Assembly: GCA_964432485.1 (NCBI GenBank)
Contig: CAYSNP010000011.1
Location: 1-50,911 of the forward strand
Length of the DNA: 50,911 nucleotides
Reading direction: 5' to 3'
DNA from: CAYSNP01 sp964432485
GTDB lineage: Bacteria; Bacillota; Clostridia; Christensenellales; DTU072
Below, in pieces: positions 27,701-35,100 of this stretch (position 1 is its first letter; each line of letters opens with the position of its first letter). The notes under the pieces were generated by a model. It was not told the origin of the DNA. It saw only the letters and a program-made list of their open reading frames with translations, and did no database searches. The position numbers and the translations under genes are program-made.

Positions 27701-29117
27701 CTAAGCTAAGCAGCTCTTTATCAATAAGGATAGTAATAGTATCTTTAGTTGTAGTTACTTTAGATACTACAAAAGAGAAAATCCCTCCATTGTCGCTCTC
27801 GCTACCCTCATTGTCTTCACCTTGAGCAGGGCTGCCGTCTGACCAATCTCCTGTTGCGGCATCTTCTGCTATCCTTAAAAGATAGCTCATTGCTAATTCA
27901 ATTTCGTCTGCAAGATTAATATCTTCCTTTTTTATCTTTGGCAAATTGAGATAATCTAGGTCTATACTGCCTTTTAGCCTATCATATATCCCTGTAATAT
28001 CAAGGTAAAATACACCATTTTTATAGAAAATACTGCCTTGATTTATCCCGGATTCGGTAAAGCGGACAAATAGCTTATTAGTATCATTATCAATTATATT
28101 TATATCCATTTTGATATCGGTATCATAAAGGATATCTAAAAGCGGAATCTCAAAAGTACCCGTATAATGGAAGGAGTTAAGGTTGCCCAGCTCATATTCA
28201 ATCATTGCAGGGTCGTCTATATCAGATAATTTAATTTCCTTTCTTTCGGGCGCGGTAGACAGCCTAAAATCCAGACTGTAATCATCAATGTTATTGGATA
28301 GCTTACCATCTAAATTAAAGAAAATATCATTAACCTTATTATCCTTCATTGCAATTGTAAGCAGTTTTCCATTGATATTGCTTACCTCAAGAGCGGCAAG
28401 GTCACTAAGTTTAACATCTAGGTAACGCATGCTAAGTAAGTCAAACTTGTCCTCAAACACGCCTAAGGTCGATTTTATAACATTATTAATACTATCCTTT
28501 TTGCTGTCAAGGCGGATATCTTTTATCTCTACGAACTCTCGGCTGCCGGCAACTTTTCTGTTTACAATCTTTTCGCTATCGCTTAAAGAAATCAAGGTAT
28601 TAAGGGTCTCCTTAAAATCATTGCTTACCAAAAACTCACTAAAATCAAACTTGGTAATTAAAGCAAAAAAAGTAGAAAAGAAGGCGGAATAGCCAAAATC
28701 TTCATACTTGGTATATACACCGTCCAACTGCAAATATAAATCTTGCCCATTATAATATACCAATGCTACATTTTGATAATATTGCGAATCGAAAATCCGC
28801 AAGTATATCTCGCTGTCCTTATCCCGATTCTTTATGTAATTGGCTTGGTAATCAAATTGATAGTTAATACCGTGCACAATTATTGTATACTGGCTGGCAA
28901 CATTTAGTACTTCTGCGCTTTCATTTGCTGTCCTTTGCGAATCCAGAGCCCTATTTAAAGTCTCAACCAGCACTCCCTTGTCAATAGAATCATGATGCCC
29001 GTTTTGATCCGGGTCCTTTCCGTCAGGATCGCCTCCTGGAGGGTTGCAGCCTGCAAGGCTAATTGCTAATATCAGTATTAGAAGCAAAATTAAAACCGGT
29101 TTGAACTTTTTATTCAT
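18705..29117 (-). CDS. Giant repeat lipoprotein (3470 aa) with IDPY repeats, MBG-like domains and beta-helix
   Basis: Lipobox LAGC (Cys about 24). Residues about 40-800 form a beta-rich N-terminal module also found in the upstream giant (YYNGQDLYLQLDGVYTKY, LYIDLYRYGISFVLPKSAI). Residues about 850-2750 are Ig-like units of about 100-120 aa, each opening with an IDPY-type motif (about 861, 949, 1230, 1335, 1436, 1878, 2001, 2294, 2524, 2640) followed by LPxxhxVxF-G, a Trp, often a GGxY, and closing with hxVxxRxL. Residues about 2880-3200 hold MBG-like domains (pattern YNIIYQQGTLRIAP). The last 250 residues are a right-handed beta-helix with repeated short strands (ISRCEFINNS, LFGNNFTGNKYAV). 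No catalytic motif is visible; an adhesive or matrix role is inference. GGAGG precedes ATG. Confidence 0.8.
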   Translation of the reverse strand: MNKKFKPVLILLLILILAISLAGCNPPGGDPDGKDPDQNGHHDSIDKGVLVETLNRALDSQRTANESAEVLNVASQYTIIVHGINYQFDYQANYIKNRDKDSEIYLRIFDSQYYQNVALVYYNGQDLYLQLDGVYTKYEDFGYSAFFSTFFALITKFDFSEFLVSNDFKETLNTLISLSDSEKIVNRKVAGSREFVEIKDIRLDSKKDSINNVIKSTLGVFEDKFDLLSMRYLDVKLSDLAALEVSNINGKLLTIAMKDNKVNDIFFNLDGKLSNNIDDYSLDFRLSTAPERKEIKLSDIDDPAMIEYELGNLNSFHYTGTFEIPLLDILYDTDIKMDINIIDNDTNKLFVRFTESGINQGSIFYKNGVFYLDITGIYDRLKGSIDLDYLNLPKIKKEDINLADEIELAMSYLLRIAEDAATGDWSDGSPAQGEDNEGSESDNGGIFSFVVSKVTTTKDTITILIDKELLSLVTDKEDINIIESIGEFFGLTEELLNFIFGEVNLEDVAISLSYNLETKEITLALVAEEIVLLRFRIYRQEVERESFVIEYPQDFDPLHYKDIVKPEEIQYNIKGQIKPIGQGAAAGVDLSTILGAFIGDITGTNTPYLLRSDQVLGIEISGSEAGGNQFYCIIKDITQNQEDFDHPDNPKIISIYAPHGDMLYIDLYRYGISFVLPKSAIVNQLQELADGGSAFAEGSISTLFNALMKNAITTVKDDGIVIAINPHGNKDPLKDLIGIGNLSMHLTAHISFEAEEIVVNEEDYPEPVLIIDEGLVREFQSMYEVVWLDEVDVRFGTLTKTFKLSFIGESAKFKPGTYLYKPEAKLFGGVVTYTMLINDTEYGTKEIVDLDLAEGHLIIDPADEQPLPDKISVIYEDGTKGEIEYEIEDFSPYHIQITGMPLTYYNIIIGKGSIGEKGFRRQIEVLNRVIYPIDIEDNIRSNVPIVKQIEIDPYYYALMNLQGKGTYDPIYETPLELFFGSNQFVGKDDNPVVLEDFEWDIDSSAYLWDFTLDAISHNGGKYYVKGRYKTLEIGLKVIVKAKQAEYIQIQGEQKSKYTVDSLIAASYAIPSYSIPGREIRLYFKDGTYRIVIESEEMQEAYDATYNPGSDPKFNGYWPFPFIWDRPVANNLSGTTPQSYPFQGTSEKTTRTVFGIAEDLDYYFSIGNQSGGGLYIEVDIPGRQVGEAVNQIQAVISYEFDENGEIIRIDTVGVWPSLAAFPGYALSEAYNFDPYDSSPIPSLIEIEVEYAGVTSRRAYPIVWQASSLLSPEGIILHPNSSETYFKVVGYIGDGRDKLDNPIREEIVLLVRNLEAMYTSIKINGLAENVLTLDIDPYAPLQLPESFTLTFHDNKQATFQAAWKMQVGGEWVSIDNDTKFVATGSNYNPTIEIVTFVEKGDGILEQSVFLTLNILRRTVLSGRIGGIVDNEIENFVIDTYKPASKTLYDKIVAGINTITVFMSDGANNFEYESLPVTWSNIDTLQDMLTLSSAGSIQLKGYIFQGKANQQEVTCTFNILPRTLDGIEFSRIIDNPELITVDYDLVNKVIQINLHKVFALTDPETGRNILPYAYLNDVLSEVSVRFANGEFGTYRPVFNLGTEQEFNSQIFNNEVSITNCAFDITKLSTGSNLDGFILNIETKQDQPITPTFYENISLFDKDGNYLYPTGYPITGDLEVDYEYSGKIRYTDIIWYARTQIGDIPAGQPVNNILLGDLTMEIGASYYLVTELPNNIQLQKILVFQKADIQDTYYNATAQDSLYNITNGNIVINNIYSYRNFDISKLPTQIKPIPTPSFYMDEQIVFDIEWTILEADLDTIGALGYPKTKIAEALIYGFGDDVQIISLYLTVNELTDAEYNIPQVIPVSHPSAGENHIYIDPYVDNFGGNFVLPDSIVMVFNGGAQSIAMTKTADNFHYEWNGEPITSISYNHLGHILEGEPSNDLQITLILSDGHEVLIDFYFQDRTLADIFIPNKVTTSLPVEGAYSVGGVSYINLNKVYYIDPYDSSTHTVPSNINAVFEQGENIYIDVDWTYDDDFEITYFGGTYTFYSSLSGYGEGLAPQSFQITVIVLNRSLQGTYYASHHFGDPIGGMVSDISNEVQALAFVDLPAEYLTFGMPVIPVIHWNIDDNEIGIQGMSATQRDGYLTNNGFVGEVAYVTISVTKWAFKGVFLDEQGNTPLPNNRFRFNAFSQDTVLEHFFMKFEKDDSGTYVYVMFYSEKRELTDIQKRHSIFWDDSIEISFEQQVGKISLGNAFKTQRIVSQGYNYAFTLIIVTALNLGYDIGGAETPKFVIDPLNPVLPETAEAFHSGGSLGKIPIEWSENVYDVIFNGGQRDATITLYPFESTPQVINVTVYYLDRTPLRYSTNLPNYSVVQDQENPGYYLLPSLTGSINPINLAIYDEEAGEYILPASLRVKFKDYVGDSSFYAVAIQNYKYILDLVDIKWNMGGNAITLEGTPEGSPLNIAIASYKVSVQDEMGNAIVSARINSVSPLLSTKFNVMKKDIVETTISSAANVHLATPDYYIDPYNVHFPTSIGVRYRDEILDRVYDNLEWSYNSSLLTNPLFINGSYGEQNMYINATIELFAQSFNIDFKVIPRHINVLNPQGQVAPLNGGTIYILKGHTLASQLPSSIYYHFVNPFDSNDTSWQLIPLVFNALDLATINVNKVDSYPNIGARMGIEYDLDIVYFNIAVVDPVLRYYDEASHMQGTSVYDYISVATTQGGVYMPGKEAALVPKHLAISTNNTINIIDITYDFALNQAVLDCSYSISGASPDLGGSILDTRSFPLTFKMPLRTYVYTHLDTPPALTQTSISHEIGTPLIQSLLPEAELNNIYYPLMWDMSSVNIRRAGTYVIFGYYKNAFNEDSALALTVIIDKINISEENVRIAPEWLEREYSGEEVPLEIDVDRFLREDGSNQNINYLVQYSLNGTTWFMEQPTATTPESSYYYLKLSFNDYNVQGELIYTFRINKKIITGSELVYINETTGNNVMIYYFSGTIFSPIITGLPEGCLYNVEYLKEGIASPLYNAGIYEMVITIPEQLNYTTSLQTTFGTTITIHKAVVNYEIEGEIPYDSTAQHCKITGLPEILPLDMSVKYYYSYGTVVDSPNPVKNVGTYTARVEINGGENYPSDTTIFGQFSIVKRDLIVNAGIIEVEYLQDFTADFIRSKVTYEGLQRNDRASDFGTLIVSTPATSKSIIGDYEITFSGLSHTNYNIIYQQGTLRIAPSTTGQNQVILNRDELLAAIEALDDSTSSPQITWYLTAGDYGDIELNKNAAIIIIGAYSLQNGEYVIGTVFDSLQVNKGTLTIDIARFYAKSNFNSLSIGAGMSGIKISRCEFINNSGATYANAVVTDVKFAGNVQVQDTLIKGYALGIYMPGGSISMEQSRLEENAQGIRVMKGQVECYNSSFLRNIDYALYIGYHSANLRLFGNNFTGNKYAVASIEEDLLDPSKGYLIENVFKSNAKDLLKLN

Positions 29118-29166
29118 TTTGTATCCTCCATAGAGAATTGTCTAGCTGCTCAACTGCCGCCTATAT

Positions 29167-32100
29167 CTAAACAACCTTAATCCTAAGATGATTTGAGTAG
29201 AATTGCTTGTTATTTAGCATAAAGTTTACTGAGCGTAATATAGTATCTGGTCCTATCGGGTCAGGGACAGGTTGCCAAGTAATATTGTAATAGTATAAAG
29301 AGAAAGTATCAATGCCTAAGTCTTGATACCCTTTGGTAAGAGCGTCATATATATGGTAATTAAGACCTTCGTAAGGCGCGTAATCGGTATATATGTCCCC
29401 ATAAGGATTGACTTGCCCTTCATAGGTGCCCGCAACATAAGTGGATTTTGCTGTAGCGTACATAGTTGTCGGAATCGAAGATGCATTAACTTCTGATATT
29501 TGAATTTGAGTCATATCCAAAAATAGCAAGTTAACTCGGAATACTGTTTGAGTTTGATAAGTCACAATGTTATACTCATTGACCACTTTTAAGGTGACTA
29601 CAGCAGGATAGCCATATCGTATACCGCCTTTAAGGTATTTAGATTCTGCCACCGGATCCCATTCCGGCCAAGTTATCGATACCGTAAATATTTGGTCTAG
29701 CGCAACAAAATTAACTTGGTCGCTAGTCCCCTCTATAGCTATAGGCGTATCCGGAAATGCAGGTGCAAAAGGATTAAGTACCAAGATTACTTCATTCTTG
29801 CCGCCTAATTGATAGCCAAAGTCAAGGCGGGTAACACTGGGAGTCTGATATTGATAATATACTGCAATTGTACTGATCCCAACCTTAGCTTTATATGGAT
29901 TGCCTATTGAAAAATCTGTTGCAATCGGCACATCGGCATTGCGAGCTTGCAGCTTGCCATTTTCATTCCAATAAATGATATGCTTATCCTCGGATTCGGC
30001 ATAGCACTCTGCCACAAAAGCTATCTCATTGTAGCTGACTACACCTGTGCGAGCATTGGTAATCTTAAATCTTATTGTGTAATTGTGCGGCAAAGATTTG
30101 TTATCAATACGAGAAAATACAAAGTTGGCGGGATTCATAAGGTTATACTCATCAAATAGACTATTAAATTCCCACCTGTCTATAAATAATCTTATTTCTA
30201 CCCTTTGTCCTACTTCTGCATTTTTGATATAACCTACTACAAGCATATAGCCGTCAACAAGATTGGTAGTACCTGTATAAGTAATATCTAAATCGGTTAA
30301 GCTCCATACAATAGACAAGTCTGAAAAAGGCACACCTATATCGTCATCATTGGGATTGTAGCCATCTTTTACCACCTTTTCAGGCAAGTCTTGCACTCTG
30401 CCGGCATAAGGGTCTGTAATATGGAAATAAGGATTGTTTTCGTTATTAATTTGATTAAGGGTATAGCTGCTAAGCTCTCTCTTATATACCACTAAGTCCC
30501 AATATGCCTTTTGCACAGTTACACCGTAACCTGCAAGCTGCTTAGTTAGATTAGTATTGACACTATCAGTTGGGTCGGCATCTGTATAATTGCCTCCTCG
30601 GTAATCTATACGGAAACCTTGAGGCAATGTCCAGCCAATATCCTCCATATGTAAATCGCGCCCTTCTTGAAACTTGATATATACATTGTAAGGTACTACT
30701 ATATCTTCATCGTAAGGGTCAATATAGTAAGTATCTATAATATTATTATTTGCTCCTACGCTTTCTAGCAAACCTATACCTACAAAAGTCTTATTATAAA
30801 ATTGTACATCTATATTTAATGCTTGCCCGTCAGGCAAAGTAGCATGCAGCTTTACTAGCTTACTATTAGGCACATCCTCACCCGATATTGCCATCTTATG
30901 CCCTGTAATATCATAAGGTATTGTACTGGCATAAAAACCGTTGATTAGGAATTGTAAGCTGGTAAACTTATGAGTATTGCCGCTGGCAAATTTTACTATA
31001 TAGTGCAATTCTAAAAATTGGAAGAAGCCATTATATGGGCTATTATGATATGGGTCAAAGAAAAGTTTGGGCTGAGTATCAGAGGACTCTATCTCTGTGC
31101 CCCCTCTTACGGTATCTTCTACACTTACGCTCTTGATTACGCAAGGCAATACCTCTAGTTTAAGTTTAATCTCTTGCCCTAAAATCTGGGTAGTGGCTAT
31201 CACTTGTTCGGTAAAACCTGTCTGATAATTTACTTGTGAGAGCGCGCTTGCCAAGCCCGACACAAGTGTCCATTGTATATCATCTACAACAATATTGTGA
31301 TAAATAGTGATACAAATTGTAGTTGGCAAGGTGCGTATATTAATATTGTTTTGCAAAGGATAAAAAGCATATATATCTTTAATAGTGATTTTGCCCCCTA
31401 CAATAGGCAAATTGCCTTCATAGCCCTCAATAGTGCCATAATTAGGACCTACATCAATAATTGCAATATCGAATATCCTTATTATATTAGAGCCGTCAGG
31501 CAACCGTGAGCAAAGACGCCAAATCCCGCCTTTTTTCACATCGCTTTCTGAAATTACGGTAATGGTATCGCCTATATTATAATTAGGATTAGGACAAGTA
31601 ATAACACGCCATTCGCTAAGATTAAATATTGCAGTTGAATAGTCAGCATAGGTGATTAAAATAGCTTGGGCAGACAAATCCAGTCCATTGGGGTAATTGA
31701 ATGTGCCATCTAATTCATAAGGCTTTATGCTTATTAGCATCTCATGCTCTTCCAACTGTTTTAGCGGCCTGCCGCCGGTAGCTTTTACATTGACGGTAAA
31801 GTCAATGCTGTCGGGATAACGTGCCAGACCTATTGTCAAGTCTTGCCCTTGAGCCTTTATTGTTTCTTGGGTATCAAATAAAGTAGAATAATTATATAAA
31901 TTAGGAGTAATTACATAAGTATCTGTAATTTCGTGGAAAGTAAGCGAAAACTCTTGTAAAATATATTTTATATTTTCATATAAGTTATCAAATAGCGTGT
32001 CGCCGTCAAAAGTTATAGTTTCTACTAAACCGTCGGAATTTAATATTATTCCGCTAATATTAATAATTTTGTTTTGGTAATCTATATCAATAATAATATT

Positions 32101-35100
32101 ATTATCAGGCATATTAGTAATTGTAATGCCTGTAACCGTAAGTTTCTTTATCGAAACCATAAGCTCAAATAAATGCTCTATAGCAAAATATGGATTGCTA
32201 GAATCTCCTAACTTTGTAGTAATAGTAAAGCTGGTGCCGGGCACATAGCTTAGCGACTCTTGCCAAGCGGTAGCATATTCTCTTGATGCACCGTCTGCAA
32301 AATTGACTATTATTTTAGTAGGCAACTTAAACTCTTCAAAGGGATCTATTTCTGTATCGTAGCCCGTTGCTAAGCTGCCGGATATATTGATACCTTCGTG
32401 CCCTGTAAATGCGGCGTCGACAATATTGCTTGTAAGCTTGCGTATAGCAAGCACTATTGTTTGGTAACCAATATCTTCGTTACCTATTTGCGCTTCCAGA
32501 CGATAATAGCACTCATTGTCGCCTAAATAGCCTATATGAATGAAACGATATTCGCCATTATGGAATTGAACAATATTCTTTGTAGTATCCCATTCTACAG
32601 TATACTCTCTAGTGTAACCGCTTTCAAAATATATGGTCACCACTTTAGGGATAATCCAAGAGCTGGGATTAAAGGGGTCAACCTCATACATACCATAATT
32701 TTGATTGTCGCCAATGCGTATCATGCTGGACGCAAAATCCCCATAAATGGCATCGTCGCCTTCCATAGAATATATAGCACGAATACCTTGAACATCATCA
32801 ATAATCATCGGCTCTACCGTTGGCACGATTTTGGGAGGGCAAAGCACTTTAACTATAGCATAAGGAGCGGGGAACCATTCGCCTACACCTACTGTTCGGT
32901 CGCTATCAAATAAACTTATACGAGCACTTGTAAGATTGTTTTTCTCAGGGCCAAAAGGATGCTCCGTACCATTAATATTTACATCTATTGCTGCCGGATT
33001 GCTCCAAGTCAGGTTAAAGTTAATAATTGGGTCCAAATTTATTAAATCAATATAATAATTGTTGCCTTCTGCATCTACTTCTTCAAATATAATCTTTGCT
33101 CTTGTAGGTATTGTATAAGTATCTCCAAGCAGTACATCTACCGTATACACATTGGGTTGGGCCTCGCCCTCAAACTGCAACTCCTTAAAAGTACGCGCTA
33201 CCACATTAACTTTAAGCAAGATAACTTGGCCCTTAAACATTGTATGCATATAGGTAGAATAAGTGCCGTCTGTGGTATAGCTGTATAATTCATTAGCAAA
33301 AATCGCAGTATAATCTATCCCTTCCAGCCCTTCTTCTGGAATTAACTCCAGCCCGTCAAAGGTAAAATAGCTGAATTGCCCCCCATCGTTATATATATAC
33401 TTGCCGCCTAACTCCAATCTATTATAAGTTAAAAATGGGTCTTTAGTTTGTAAAACCAGCTCACTGCCATTGAAAGCCCAGTAAAAAGATTGTGCACCAG
33501 CGGGGGTAATATCTTGCTCTACCCATATCCTGGAATCATAATGGTCAGGATTGGAAGGGTCGGGAGCAAATTGGTCAAACTTCCAACTAGCAAACTTACC
33601 CGTATATGACGGAGTGTCTCCCATAAAGTTGATAGTTATATTAAATTGCCCAAAATAACTGTTAATAAAATCTTGATTGGTCTTGCCTTGATTGGCAGGT
33701 GTAGCAAAGTAACGGTATTTTGCCAAAATATACTCATAAGGGTCTATGGTAATCTCATCTGCAACACTTGCACGCGTCCTATCTAGGCTATAAGGGTCGG
33801 TAATTACTCGCCTTGTTTCTTCCGTATCAATCTTTCTATTGGTGACCTTGATAGTAACATCTTTAGAGAATGTTGCCATCATACCTTTACCTATTGTTAG
33901 CGTAGTAACAAAAGTACCGCCTTCTACACCAACTTGGCTTAGGTTAAAATCTTCTAATTGTGGCATATAACTATACAAGCCATTTGCTTGCAAAAGTGTG
34001 TATACCGTATATTCCTTATTTTCTTCTTTTTTTAATCTTGTACCGTTAAAGGTAAAATAAAGAGTTTCAATACCGCTATCAAAATAATACTTGCCGCCTT
34101 TTTGCAATCTGATATATGTTGCTTCGGAATCTTTTTCTTGTAAAACTAATTCAGTACCATTAAAGCTCCAATTTAATTCATTTGCTTCATCATAAAAAGT
34201 GTATAGTACATTATAATAGGTATATTGCCCTCCGGCATAATCCGCCACTATACTTATAGGTATAGGCTCTAGCGGCTCCCATACAAAATTATTATTGCTT
34301 GACGCTTTAATATCCGTAATCTTATTTCTTGAGCCTACTCCGCCAGTTAATCTAACCGTATACCCTCTGGTCACACCCATAAAGGTATCGTGAATCTTTA
34401 CATTATAGTTCACTTGGTTCTCTACTATGGCAATACTGTCTCGGTCATAAGCTACTTTCATAGGCACTACAATTTGATAATTGCCATAGTCAAAGATAAC
34501 ATCCAAAGTTTCATGCAACTTTATTTCATAAGGATTGGCACCTGAAATATCGGCAAAATTACTTACTCTATAATTGGCAAAGTCTTTTTCCAAATGGTCT
34601 ATACCTTTAACCCTTTGTTTAAGGCCAACTTTTGCATTTAAGTCGCCAATTAAGCTATTTACCCCAAAGATTTTGCGTAAAGTTTCGTTGCTGGAAGTAA
34701 TATTTATAACCTCCGGCTCAAAAACAGGCCAAGAATCCTCCAAAATTGCCGCCAAAATTGTAGTGACACCCAAACTTGTGCCCTCTTTGACTACCCCACT
34801 CTCTCCCATATAGACACTAAAAGCATTTAAGACAATATCTTCTCTTATCTTAAACTTGGGTATATCAGGCAGACAAACTAAATCTACCCATATATACCCT
34901 AAATCTTCAATAGTAGCATCCGACTTAAAGCTGACATCATTGGCATATACCCGGAACACATCCAATTCGTTACCTTGATTGTCCGAAATAAACGCTCGTA
35001 AGATAAATGCATTGCGTGATTTTTGCACTTGCCGCCCGCCCTCTAAGGTTTGCTCTCTAATATACTGGTCAAACAGTAAATTAATTTCCAAAGCAGCTTT

